From the NCBI RefSeq assembly GCF_002105755.1, contig NZ_CP020821.1, positions 3,100,001-3,164,000 on the forward strand: a stretch of 64,000 bases of DNA, read 5' to 3'. The notes beneath the pieces were generated by a model that was not told the DNA's origin, ran no database searches, and saw only the letters and a program-made list of their open reading frames with translations. Each line of letters begins with the position of its first letter. Positions within the stretch are counted from its first letter, which is position 1. The position numbers and the translations under genes were made by a program. The stretch comes from Mycobacterium colombiense CECT 3035 (GTDB lineage Bacteria; Actinomycetota; Actinomycetes; Mycobacteriales; Mycobacteriaceae). Below, piece by piece: positions 19,295 to 27,298 of the stretch.

Positions 19295-20959
19295 ATGACC
19301 TCCGTGCACATCCTCCCCGACATCACCGCCACCCCGGCGTGGGACGCCCTGCGCAGGCATCATGACCAAATCGGCGACACCCATCTGCGCCAGTTCTTCG
19401 ACGACGATCCCGACCGCGGCCGCGAGCTGACACTCTCCGTCGGCGATCTCTACATCGATTACAGCAAGCACCGCATCACGCGAGAAACGCTGCGGCTCTT
19501 GGTCGATCTGGCGCGCACGGCCAACCTCGAAGAGCGCCGCGACCAGATGTTCGCCGGCGTGCACATCAACACCTCCGAGGATCGCGCTGTCCTGCACACC
19601 GCGCTGCGACTGCCCCGGGACGCCGAGCTGGTCGTCGACGGCGAGAACGTCGTCCAAGACGTGCACGAGGTCCTCGACGCCATGGGCGACTTCACCGACC
19701 GGTTGCGCAGCGGTGAATGGACCGGAGCCAGCGGGAAACGCATCAGCACGGTGGTCAACATCGGCATCGGTGGATCGGACCTCGGCCCGGTGATGGTGTA
19801 TCAGGCCCTGCGTCACTACGCCGACGCGGGAATCTCGGCGCGGTTCGTCTCCAACGTCGACCCGGCGGATCTGATCGCCACCCTGGCCGACTTGGACCCG
19901 GCGACAACGCTTTTCATCGTCGCGTCGAAGACGTTCTCGACACTGGAGACCCTGACCAACGCCACGGCGGCACGCCGCTGGATCACCGATGCCCTCGGCG
20001 ACGCCGCGGTGTCGCAGCACTTCGTCGCCGTCTCGACCAACAAACGTCTGGTCGACGACTTCGGCATCAACACCGACAACATGTTCGGTTTCTGGGATTG
20101 GGTCGGTGGCCGCTACTCGGTGGACTCGGCGATCGGCCTGTCCGTGATGGCCGTCATCGGCCGAGAAGCCTTCGCGGACTTCCTGTCCGGATTCCACATC
20201 GTCGACCGGCATTTCAAGACCGCACCGCTGGAATCCAACGCGCCTGTGCTGCTTGGGCTTATCGGCCTGTGGTACTCGAATTTCATGGGCGCGCAGTCGC
20301 GCGCGGTGCTGCCGTACTCCAACGACCTGGCGCGCTTCGCGGCCTACCTGCAACAGCTGACGATGGAGTCCAACGGCAAGTCGACCCGGGCGGACGGCAG
20401 CCCGGTCACCACGGACACCGGTGAAATCTTCTGGGGCGAACCGGGAACCAACGGGCAGCACGCGTTCTACCAATTGCTGCATCAGGGCACCCGGCTGGTG
20501 CCCGCCGACTTCATCGGCTTCAGCCAGCCCATCGACGACCTGCCCACCGCCGAGGGCGGCGGCAGCATGCACGACCTGTTGATGAGCAACTTCTTCGCCC
20601 AGACCCAGGTCCTGGCCTTCGGCAAGACCGCCGAAGAGATCGCCGCCGAAGGCACACCCTCCGACATCGTGCCGCACAAGGTGATGCCCGGTAACCGGCC
20701 GTCGACCTCGATCCTGGCCAACCGGCTCACCCCGTCGGTACTGGGTCAGCTGATCGCGCTGTATGAGCATCAGGTCTTCACCGAGGGCGTGATCTGGGGA
20801 ATCGACTCGTTCGACCAGTGGGGTGTGGAGCTGGGCAAAACCCAGGCCAAGGCGTTGCTTCCGGTGATCACCGCGGACGGTTCGCCGGCGCCGCAGTCGG
20901 ATAGCTCCACCGATGCCCTGGTGCGCCGCTACCGCAGCGAACGCGGGCGGACCAGCTGA
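19295..20959 (+). CDS. pgi: Glucose-6-phosphate isomerase
   Basis: It interconverts glucose-6-phosphate and fructose-6-phosphate in glycolysis and gluconeogenesis. The product is 554 residues and cytosolic. The phosphate-binding [14 protein letters not shown] signature 1 in [16 protein letters not shown] and signature 2 in [23 protein letters not shown] are all present, and the catalytic Glu and Lys regions are intact. It is convergent with the following SDR gene (1-base gap). Confidence 0.97.
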   Translation: MTSVHILPDITATPAWDALRRHHDQIGDTHLRQFFDDDPDRGRELTLSVGDLYIDYSKHRITRETLRLLVDLARTANLEERRDQMFAGVHINTSEDRAVLHTALRLPRDAELVVDGENVVQDVHEVLDAMGDFTDRLRSGEWTGASGKRISTVVNIGIGGSDLGPVMVYQALRHYADAGISARFVSNVDPADLIATLADLDPATTLFIVASKTFSTLETLTNATAARRWITDALGDAAVSQHFVAVSTNKRLVDDFGINTDNMFGFWDWVGGRYSVDSAIGLSVMAVIGREAFADFLSGFHIVDRHFKTAPLESNAPVLLGLIGLWYSNFMGAQSRAVLPYSNDLARFAAYLQQLTMESNGKSTRADGSPVTTDTGEIFWGEPGTNGQHAFYQLLHQGTRLVPADFIGFSQPIDDLPTAEGGGSMHDLLMSNFFAQTQVLAFGKTAEEIAAEGTPSDIVPHKVMPGNRPSTSILANRLTPSVLGQLIALYEHQVFTEGVIWGIDSFDQWGVELGKTQAKALLPVITADGSPAPQSDSSTDALVRRYRSERGRTS

Positions 20960-20960
20960 C

Positions 20961-21710
20961 TCAGGCGAACATCTTGGTCAGCTGAGGCGGCAGCACCCGC
21001 ATCAACTGCACCAGCGGGGCCCAGGGCCACCACGGCACCGCGGCGCGGCCGGGCTCCCGTTCCATGGCGGCGACGAGCGCGTTGACGCCGGTTTCGTTGT
21101 CCACCATCAACATTGTGCTGTTGGACTTGGCCGTCATCTCCGACTCGATGTAACCGGGCTCGATGACCGAAACCTTGACGGGCCCCTTGGCGTACTCGGC
21201 GCGCAGCGATTCGCCCAGCGAGCTCACCCCGGCCTTGCTCGCCGCATAGGCCGCCTTCACGCCGGGCACGCCCTTGTTGCCCAGCACCGACGAGATCAAC
21301 ACCAGGTGCCCCGCGCCGTTCTTGTTGAACATCTCCAGCGCGGTTTCGATCTGTACCAGCGCCGAGACCAGGTTGGTCTCGATGGTGGCCTTGTTGGCCC
21401 ACAGCTTGCCGGAGCCCAGTTTCGCGCCCTTGCCGATGCCTGCGTTGACGACGATGCGGTCGATGCCGCCCAACTCGTCGCTGAGCTCGGCGAACACCTT
21501 GGGTACGGCCTCGTGGTCGTTGACGTCCAGCGCGGCGACGGCGATCTTGATGCCCGGATGCTGCTGCGAGAGCTCGGCTTTCAACTCATCGAGCCGGTCG
21601 GTGCGACGCGCGCACAGCGCAAGGTCGCGGCCCTTGGCGGCGAAGGCGCGCGCCATGCCGGCACCCAGGCCCGAGCTGGCACCGGTGATGAGGATCTTCT
21701 GGCGAGTCAT
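20961..21710 (-). CDS. Short-chain dehydrogenase/reductase (Rv0945-type)
   Basis: A classical SDR of 249 residues. The cofactor loop is TGASSGLGAGMARAF, followed by NAG in VVNAGIG, the catalytic Ser in LISSVLG, and YxxxK in YAASKAG. An Arg pair after the second strand (CARRTDRL) suggests NADPH. A hydrophobic C-terminal stretch (VPWWPWAPLVQLMRVLPPQL) may touch the membrane. The substrate is unknown. Confidence 0.92.
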   Translation of the reverse strand: MTRQKILITGASSGLGAGMARAFAAKGRDLALCARRTDRLDELKAELSQQHPGIKIAVAALDVNDHEAVPKVFAELSDELGGIDRIVVNAGIGKGAKLGSGKLWANKATIETNLVSALVQIETALEMFNKNGAGHLVLISSVLGNKGVPGVKAAYAASKAGVSSLGESLRAEYAKGPVKVSVIEPGYIESEMTAKSNSTMLMVDNETGVNALVAAMEREPGRAAVPWWPWAPLVQLMRVLPPQLTKMFA

Positions 21711-21752
21711 CGGGGCAGCATATCGACAGGTGTCAAGTCCGGAGTCGGGCGA

Positions 21753-22616
21753 CTACTTCAGCAAACGCGACATGCGCCGGTCGGCCAGGATTTTGCCGCC
21801 GGTCTGACACGTCGGGCAGTACTGGAAAGACTTGTCCGCGAACGACACTTCGCGCACGGTGTCCCCGCATACCGGGCACGGCAGCCCGGTGCGGGCATGC
21901 ACCCGCAATCCGGAGCGCTTCTCGCCCTTGAGCGTGGCCGCCCCCTGCCCGACCGACCGGCTCACCGCGTCGGTGAGCACCGAGACCATCGCGTCGTGCA
22001 GCGTGGCGAGTTGCGCATCGGACAGCTTGCCCGCGGTGGCGAACGGCGAAATGCGCGCGACGTGCAGGATCTCGTCGCTGTAGGCGTTGCCGATCCCGGC
22101 GATCACCTTCTGGTCGGTGATGACGGTCTTGATCCGGCCGGTGTTGCCGGACAACACGTCGGCCAGCGCGTCGGCGTCCAGGTCCAGCGCATCCGGGCCG
22201 AGCGCGGCGATCCCGGGGACCTGGGCCGGGTCGTCGACCAGCCACACCGCCAGGCGTTTCTGGGTGCCGGCCTCGGTGAGATCGAAGCCGGGCGCCTCAC
22301 CGGGGGTGCCGAGGTGCACCCGCAGTGCGATCGGGCCCTTGCCGGGCCGCAGCGGCGCCGCGGCCAGCTTGTCCGACCACCGCAACCAGCCCGCGCGCGA
22401 CAGATGGGCGATCAGGAAAAGGTTGTCCGTGCGCAGCCCCAGGTACTTGCCCCACCGCTCGGCGCCGACGACGGCCTGGCCGTGCAGGGCGCTGATCGGC
22501 GGGTCGAAGGTCTTCAGCACGGACAGGGCGGCGATGTCGACCCGCCCGATCGTCAGGCCGACGGCGTGGCGCCGCAGATGGTCGGCCAGCGCTTCGATCT
22601 CGGGTAGTTCGGGCAC
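21753..22616 (-). CDS. fpg2: Formamidopyrimidine-DNA glycosylase homologue, full length (Fpg2, Rv0944-type)
   Basis: A base-excision repair glycosylase/AP-lyase fold of 287 residues. The N-terminal catalytic Pro-Glu (after Met removal) is in PELPEIE, the Lys of the strand-2 loop in RWGKYLGL, and the helix-two-turn-helix Asn in GIGNAYSDEILHVARISP. The C-terminal zinc finger has CPVC and CPTC. In the finger the DNA-phosphate Arg usual in Fpg is replaced (DKSFQYC has Lys), and 17 residues follow the last Cys. The start is a GTG. The H37Rv homologue Rv0944 is, by recollection, only about 158 residues and lacks the catalytic N terminus; here it is intact. cobF ends 4 bases upstream. Confidence 0.9.
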   Translation of the reverse strand: MPELPEIEALADHLRRHAVGLTIGRVDIAALSVLKTFDPPISALHGQAVVGAERWGKYLGLRTDNLFLIAHLSRAGWLRWSDKLAAAPLRPGKGPIALRVHLGTPGEAPGFDLTEAGTQKRLAVWLVDDPAQVPGIAALGPDALDLDADALADVLSGNTGRIKTVITDQKVIAGIGNAYSDEILHVARISPFATAGKLSDAQLATLHDAMVSVLTDAVSRSVGQGAATLKGEKRSGLRVHARTGLPCPVCGDTVREVSFADKSFQYCPTCQTGGKILADRRMSRLLK

Positions 22617-22620
22617 GGTT

Positions 22621-23367
22621 TCAGTGTGCCGGTCGCAGCAAATAGGTGTCCATGATCCAGCCGTGCCGGTCGCGGGCTTCGGCTCGCAGCGAAACGATGC
22701 GGGGGCCCACCTCGCCGACCGTGCCCGCGATGAGCAGTTCGTCGTCGGTACCCAGGTAGGCGCCCCACCAGATTCGCGTATTGGGCGGGCAGACCTGGAA
22801 CGAGCAGTCGGCGTCCAGCATCACGACGGCGGATCCCGGCGTCGGCCCGTGGGTGCGCAGCTGCCGCCCGGTGGTGATCACAACGGGCTCGCCGACCTCG
22901 TTGAGCGGGATGCGGTGCCGGGCGGTCAACGCCTGAACGGCGGTGATGCCCGGGATGACGTCGAACGTGAAGTCGACCCGTTCGGAAACCGCGTCGAGGA
23001 TCCGCAGGGTGCTGTCGTAAAGCGACGGGTCGCCCCAGGCCAAAAACCCGCCGACGCCGTGCGGACCGAGCTCGGCGGAGATGGCGTCGGCCCAGATCTG
23101 CGCGCGGGCGGCGTGCCAATCCGCCACCGCGTCCCGGTAATCGGTGTCAGCCGAACGCTTCGGGTCGGGCAGCTCGACGAAGCGGTAGCCGGGCTCGCGG
23201 ATGAAACGGCCGCAGATGTCGCGTCGCAGCGCCACCAGGTCGCTCTTCTGCTCGCCCTTGTCCATCGCGAAGAACACCTGGGTGTCGTTGAGCGCCTCGA
23301 TCGCCTGCACGGTCACGTAATCGGGATCGCCGGCGCCGATGCCGATGACGTGAATGTGCCGGCCCAC
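22621..23367 (-). CDS. cobF: Precorrin-6A synthase (deacetylating)
   Basis: A SAM-dependent methyltransferase of aerobic cobalamin synthesis that methylates precorrin-5 at C-1 with loss of acetate. The product is 248 residues. The tetrapyrrole-methylase fold is visible from HVIGIGAGDPDYVTVQ, GFLAWGDPSLYDSTLR (the GDP.xY SAM loop) and VIPGITAVQALTA. The GTG start is supported by an AGGAGG seven bases upstream; the further upstream in-frame ATG lacks one. cobF is absent from the M. tuberculosis complex but kept by many other mycobacteria, so its presence helps identify the organism as non-tuberculous. The other cob genes are not in this window. Confidence 0.92.
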   Translation of the reverse strand: MGRHIHVIGIGAGDPDYVTVQAIEALNDTQVFFAMDKGEQKSDLVALRRDICGRFIREPGYRFVELPDPKRSADTDYRDAVADWHAARAQIWADAISAELGPHGVGGFLAWGDPSLYDSTLRILDAVSERVDFTFDVIPGITAVQALTARHRIPLNEVGEPVVITTGRQLRTHGPTPGSAVVMLDADCSFQVCPPNTRIWWGAYLGTDDELLIAGTVGEVGPRIVSLRAEARDRHGWIMDTYLLRPAH

Positions 23368-23440
23368 TACGCCGCCTCCTGATGCTCGTTGCCCGTCAGA
23401 TTGCCGAATCGCCGCCTCCGGCATCTAGCCGGGACCGCAA

Positions 23441-23461
23441 GTACCCAGTACCATGGGTACC
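23441..23461. promoter_or_regulatory. Nested inverted repeat, candidate operator
   Basis: Three GTACC-type half-sites lie here: two direct (23441, 23448) and one inverted ending at 23460. They give the perfect pairs GTACCC-N8-GGGTAC and GTACC-ATG... -GGTAC. The element lies between divergent cobF and the diiron oxygenase gene, 31 bases before the latter's ATG. It looks like a TetR-type operator; the regulator is unknown. Confidence 0.5.
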
Positions 23462-23491
23462 GTCTGAAGCACCCAACGAAGGGAGCGGCGC

Positions 23492-24397
23492 ATGACCTCA
23501 GCGGTGAAGCCGGTAGGGCCGAGTCGTGAAGAATTCTCCGACCGCCTGCTGAAGGGCTCGGTCAAGAAGTCTTATGAGCCGGTCGTCGATATCGACTGGG
23601 ATGCGCCATTGGATCCGGACAAATTCTTCCTGCCGCCGCGGCTCCTGTCGTTGTACGACACCCCGATGTGGGACGAGATGACCCGCGAGCAACAAATCGA
23701 ACTGTCCCGCCAAGAACTCGTCAACATCTTGTCGGCCGGAATCTGGTTCGAGAACATACTCAATCAAGCCCTGCTGCGCACGATCATGCACGAGGACCCC
23801 ACCAGCCGGACGACGCACTACAAGCTGACCGAGCTAGGCGACGAGACCCGCCACATGGTGATGTTCGGCAAGGCCATCGAGCGCGTCGGCGCCAAGCCGG
23901 TGCGCCCCCGGCTGTTTCATCGCCTGATCATCAACGCGCTGCCGCTGTGGTTTCAACGGGGCTCCACGCTGTGGGTGGCCGCGCTGATCGGCGAGGAGAT
24001 CTTCGACTCGCTGCAACGGCAGATGATGGACGACCCGGAGCTGCAGCCGATCATCCAGCGCCTCATGCGGATTCACGTCACCGAAGAGGCCCGTCACATC
24101 CAGTTCGCCCGAGACGGCGCGCGCAAGCGCGTGGTCGAGATGCCTCGCCTCAACCGCTGGCTCATCGCCAACATCAACGGGCTCGGCGGGTATTTCTTCG
24201 ACTACTTGTTCCACTACCCGGTCCAATACGCGCGGGCGGGGCTCGACCCGAAGCGCGCACGCAAGACCGCGCGCACCAACCCGCATCGCCGCGACACGCA
24301 GGTTGCCGGCTTCGCGCCGCTGGCGGCGTTTTTGACTGAGATCGGCCTGATGGGCCCGATCGCGCGGCGCGGCTGGAAGCGCAGCAGGTTTCTGTGA
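23492..24397 (+). CDS. AurF-like diiron oxygenase
   Basis: A ferritin-like non-haem diiron protein of 301 residues related to p-aminobenzoate N-oxygenase AurF. Metal-ligand motifs are visible across the helical bundle: ENILNQALLRTIMHED, ELGDETRHMVMF (ExxxH-type), ALIGEEIFD and VTEEARHIQFARD. These supply the expected carboxylate and His ligands. It probably oxidises a C-H or amine group using O2 and an electron donor. AAGGGAG precedes the ATG. It is translationally coupled (GTGA overlap) to the flavoprotein-like gene that follows. The substrate is unknown. Confidence 0.88.
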   Translation: MTSAVKPVGPSREEFSDRLLKGSVKKSYEPVVDIDWDAPLDPDKFFLPPRLLSLYDTPMWDEMTREQQIELSRQELVNILSAGIWFENILNQALLRTIMHEDPTSRTTHYKLTELGDETRHMVMFGKAIERVGAKPVRPRLFHRLIINALPLWFQRGSTLWVAALIGEEIFDSLQRQMMDDPELQPIIQRLMRIHVTEEARHIQFARDGARKRVVEMPRLNRWLIANINGLGGYFFDYLFHYPVQYARAGLDPKRARKTARTNPHRRDTQVAGFAPLAAFLTEIGLMGPIARRGWKRSRFL

Positions 24398-25632
24398 CAC
24401 AGCCGCCGGACCGCGCCGAGCGCCGCTGCCACATCGCCGTCGTCGGGGCGGGCGCCCGCGGCCGGAGCGCCCAAACCTCCTTGCTGGCAGCCGGTTCCAC
24501 CGACCTGGCGGTGCTGGACCGGCCCACCCGGGACGCGCGCTTTGACGACGACTCCGAAACCTGGCTGTTGACCACGGCCGAGGGCGACTCGGTTCGCGCC
24601 GACGTCGTGGTCGCCGCCGATCATCCGGTCCAGCGGCCCTGGCTGCCCCCCGTCTCCGGGCGCGACGAGTTCGGCGGAGCGTCGTTTCACGCCGCGGCGT
24701 GGGACTCCGGATTCGACCCGTCGGGCAAGCACATCGCGGTGGTCGGCACCGACTCCGCGGCCGCTCATCACCTCGGGCGGCTGACCGACGAGGCCGCGGC
24801 GGTCACCGTGTTCGCGTACGCGCCGCGTCGCGTCGTGCCCGAGGTGCCGGCGTGGTCCACCCGCGCAAAGCGCTGGCTGCGCCGCCACAGCCGGCCGGCC
24901 GCACGGCCTTCAATCGCGATCGTCGCATCGGCGCTCGAGGCGGTGACCGCATCTGGCCTGCGGACCGTCGACGGGGTCGACCACCGCGCCGATGCCATCA
25001 TCTACGGCACCGGCTACTTCATCCCCGAGGACGCCGACGACCGGACGCTGGTCGGCGCGGCCGGGCTGACCATCCGGCAGGCCTGGCACGACGGCATGGA
25101 GCCGTTCTGCGGGGTGGCGATTCGCGGGTTTCCCAATTACTTCTTCGTCACCGGTCCCGATCCGGACGCCCAGGCGCGCTACGTCGCCGAGTGCCTGAAA
25201 GTCATGACGCGCACGGCCAGTGGCCGCATCGAGGTGCGCGCCAGCAGCCAGCGGGTGTTCAACGAGCGCGCCCTGCTACGACCGGCCGAGCCTCCGCCGG
25301 TGGCGTCCGCGTTCGAGCTCTCGGCCAGCGCGCCCGCCGGTGCCGACACGTACGACGGCGCCGCCACGCTGGAAATCGCCGGCGCGCAGCATCCCGTGCG
25401 GGTCCGGCTGACCGGTCATCTGGACCCGATCGACGGCCGCTACCACTGGCGGGGAACGCTGTTCGGTTCCCCATCGGGGCCGCTGTCCGGCGACGTCCTG
25501 AAGCAATCCCGGACGGGCACGCTCACGGTCGGCGAGCGCAGCGCGCCGGCGCGCGTCGACGAACAGACACCGTGGGGGACGCACTCGATCGTCGGAGTGG
25601 GCGCTCCGCCCTACGCGCTGAGCGACCACTGA
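24394..25632 (+). CDS. Degenerate flavoprotein monooxygenase fused to DUF4873 (Rv0943c-type)
   Basis: A 412-residue protein. Residues ~10-300 resemble a Baeyer-Villiger/FMO flavoprotein: an N-terminal strand-loop HIAVVGAGARG, a second nucleotide loop HIAVVGTDSAAAHHLGRL, and IIYGTGYFIPED near the end. However, the usual segment after the first loop (with the GGTW-type region) is missing, the sequence jumping to DDDSETWLLTTAEG. Both glycine loops are altered. The last ~100 residues match DUF4873 (DTYDGAATLEIAG...GRYHWRGTLFG). It may have lost FAD binding and could serve as a partner of the diiron protein. The GTG start overlaps the previous stop. Confidence 0.8.
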   Translation: MTQPPDRAERRCHIAVVGAGARGRSAQTSLLAAGSTDLAVLDRPTRDARFDDDSETWLLTTAEGDSVRADVVVAADHPVQRPWLPPVSGRDEFGGASFHAAAWDSGFDPSGKHIAVVGTDSAAAHHLGRLTDEAAAVTVFAYAPRRVVPEVPAWSTRAKRWLRRHSRPAARPSIAIVASALEAVTASGLRTVDGVDHRADAIIYGTGYFIPEDADDRTLVGAAGLTIRQAWHDGMEPFCGVAIRGFPNYFFVTGPDPDAQARYVAECLKVMTRTASGRIEVRASSQRVFNERALLRPAEPPPVASAFELSASAPAGADTYDGAATLEIAGAQHPVRVRLTGHLDPIDGRYHWRGTLFGSPSGPLSGDVLKQSRTGTLTVGERSAPARVDEQTPWGTHSIVGVGAPPYALSDH

Positions 25633-26011
25633 TATGTACGCCGCCCGACGCGCGGTGCGAAGGCTGGTGCTCCGCGCTGGTTAACCTGCCGTTTGTCGCG
25701 CATACCAAAAAGTTTGGCGACGGTCACTGCGTGGTAACCCCGTTGCAAGCGCGTGCTGGGCATTGGACTCCATAGCGCTCGGGGTGGGGGTCTTGGCCCC
25801 CGACGGGTGTGGGAGGGGGGCGCATGGTGCTTTTATTGCGGGCTTGCGGGATGGATCCATCGGGATCCCAATCGCAGCCCGCAGCTTCCGGTTGTGTCGA
25901 GACCGCTGGTTCGCGAAGTAGACTTTTGCCGCCGAGAGCGGATACTCAAGCAATCGGCCCGGCATGATGCGAGGAGCGGGAAATGGAACCGGACGCCAGG
26001 ACCGAGCTGGG
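25633..26011. other. Intergenic region, no gene recognised
   Basis: About 380 bases between the flavoprotein gene and the STAS-ATPase gene. A GC hairpin GGGGG-TCTTGG-CCCCC at 25786-25801 could be a terminator for the upstream pair. Downstream there are only short frames without family resemblance. The part nearest the STAS gene presumably holds its promoter, but I see no clear consensus. Confidence 0.4.
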
Positions 26012-26755
26012 ATGAGCCCGGTGGCCGTTGCGATGCGGACGGATGACTCGATTGCCGTCCTGACCGTCGACGGCGAGCTTGATGCCGCCCACTCGACCGC
26101 GCTGCGCGAACGCATCCTCAAGGCCACGCTGGACGATGCCGCCGCCGTCATCGTCAACGTCTCCGGGCTCACGGTGCACACCGAATCGGCATGGACGGCC
26201 TTCATGGGCGCGTACTGGCAGGCCGGCAGCGCCCCCCACATTCCGATCGTGCTGGTCTGCACCAACAAGGCGACGCGCGAGGCGATCACCAAGAGCGGTG
26301 TCGCCCACTTCATGCCGGTCTATGCGAGCGAGAAAGCCGCGCTGAAGGCGCTCGGCCAGAACAGTCGTCGCCCGGTGCGCCGCGCCGATGTGCAGCTGCC
26401 CGCCGACCTGACCAGCCTGCGCGAGTCACGCCGCCTGGTCCGCGAATGGCTCACCACCTGGTCGCAGTCCAAGCTCATTCCGGTGGCACTGGTGGTGGTC
26501 AACGTTTTCGTGGAGAACGTGCTGGAGCACACCGCGAGTGTCCCGGCGGTGCGCATCGAAGCGCAGGGCACCACGGCGACCATCGCGGTGTCGGATGCGA
26601 GCAATACGCCCGCCGTGCGGCTGCCGTCGCCGAAGAAGGGCATCGACGTGTCCGGGCTGGCGATCGTCGACGCGTTGTCCCGAGCCTGGGGCAGCACCCC
26701 CACCTCGTCCGGGAAGACGGTGTGGGCGGTCATCGGCCCCGAGAACCAGCTTTAG
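26012..26755 (+). CDS. STAS domain fused to a RsbW-like ATPase domain (Rv0941c-type)
   Basis: A 247-residue regulator. The N-terminal ~100 residues are a STAS (anti-sigma antagonist) domain: DSIAVLTVDGELDAAHSTALRERILKA, then VIVNVSGLTVHTESAWTAFMGAY at the position of the phosphorylatable Ser/Thr. The C-terminal half resembles a GHKL/HATPase anti-sigma kinase: VALVVVNVFVENVLEHTASV provides the N-box Asn, and KGIDVSGLAIVDALSRAWGS the later ATP-lid region. Switch and kinase are normally separate proteins. No sigma factor or phosphatase gene is adjacent. The ATG of MSPVAVAM is preferred, but a start 48 bases upstream is possible. Confidence 0.8.
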   Translation: MSPVAVAMRTDDSIAVLTVDGELDAAHSTALRERILKATLDDAAAVIVNVSGLTVHTESAWTAFMGAYWQAGSAPHIPIVLVCTNKATREAITKSGVAHFMPVYASEKAALKALGQNSRRPVRRADVQLPADLTSLRESRRLVREWLTTWSQSKLIPVALVVVNVFVENVLEHTASVPAVRIEAQGTTATIAVSDASNTPAVRLPSPKKGIDVSGLAIVDALSRAWGSTPTSSGKTVWAVIGPENQL

Positions 26756-26791
26756 CCGGATGACCCGCGGCCCCGGACGGGCCGCTGGCGC

Positions 26792-27172
26792 TCATGGTGC
26801 CGTTGTGTCGATACGAGTCGCTACCTGGTAAAGGTTGCCGAACACATCACGCAGCATTGCTCTCCTGTCGCCGTACGGCGTATCCCAGGGTTCCTCGACG
26901 ATGACCGCTCCGGCCGCGAGGCCCCGCCGATAGACGGCGTCCGCGTCATCGACGTAGATGTACAGAAACGCGGGAAATGCGTCACGCTCGCCGGCCTCGG
27001 ACACCATGACGACCGAATCCCCGATTCGCAGTTCGACCGGGCGCCCCGCTACAACCGATCCGGTCGCACCGAATACCGCGCGCATGAATTCGACCGCCAC
27101 AGCCACGTCACTCACGACCATTCGCGGCGTGACGGAATGAAATCCAGCGGGCGCAGCCGACTCCCCGGACAT
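26792..27172 (-). CDS. VOC (glyoxalase-fold) protein, PhnB-like
   Basis: A single-domain vicinal-oxygen-chelate protein of 126 residues. It begins FHSVTPRMVVSDVAVAVEFMRAVFGA and ends MLRDVFGNLYQVATR, the usual PhnB-like pattern with DAFPAFLYIYVDDADAVYRRGLAAGA between. Such proteins bind small hydrophobic or metal-chelating ligands; many confer no known enzyme activity. No strong ribosome site precedes the ATG. It is divergent from the F420-type oxidoreductase gene and shares the region holding the KstR operator. Confidence 0.82.
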   Translation of the reverse strand: MSGESAAPAGFHSVTPRMVVSDVAVAVEFMRAVFGATGSVVAGRPVELRIGDSVVMVSEAGERDAFPAFLYIYVDDADAVYRRGLAAGAVIVEEPWDTPYGDRRAMLRDVFGNLYQVATRIDTTAP

Positions 27173-27247
27173 ACGGACAGTGTCGCATCATCGAGGCGGA
27201 TGATTTCCAGTCCGCAACCACCAGCCGTCTGCCGGTTGTGCTGAAAC

Positions 27248-27261
27248 TAGAACACGTTCTA
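27248..27261. promoter_or_regulatory. KstR-type operator before the Rv0940c homologue
   Basis: TAGAACACGTTCTA, identical over 14 bases (16 with the following AT) to the site at 9594, lies 37 bases before the GTG start of the LLM oxidoreductase. It matches TnnAACnnGTTnnA. It also lies about 75 bases upstream of the divergent VOC gene. Confidence 0.8.
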
Positions 27262-27298
27262 ATGTCGAGGGACAACCCCTCCAGGAAGGTCAGATGAC

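Noticed and set aside
19268..20770. 500-residue minus-strand frame over pgi
   Set aside because: Antisense to a gene with both PGI signatures; no independent support.
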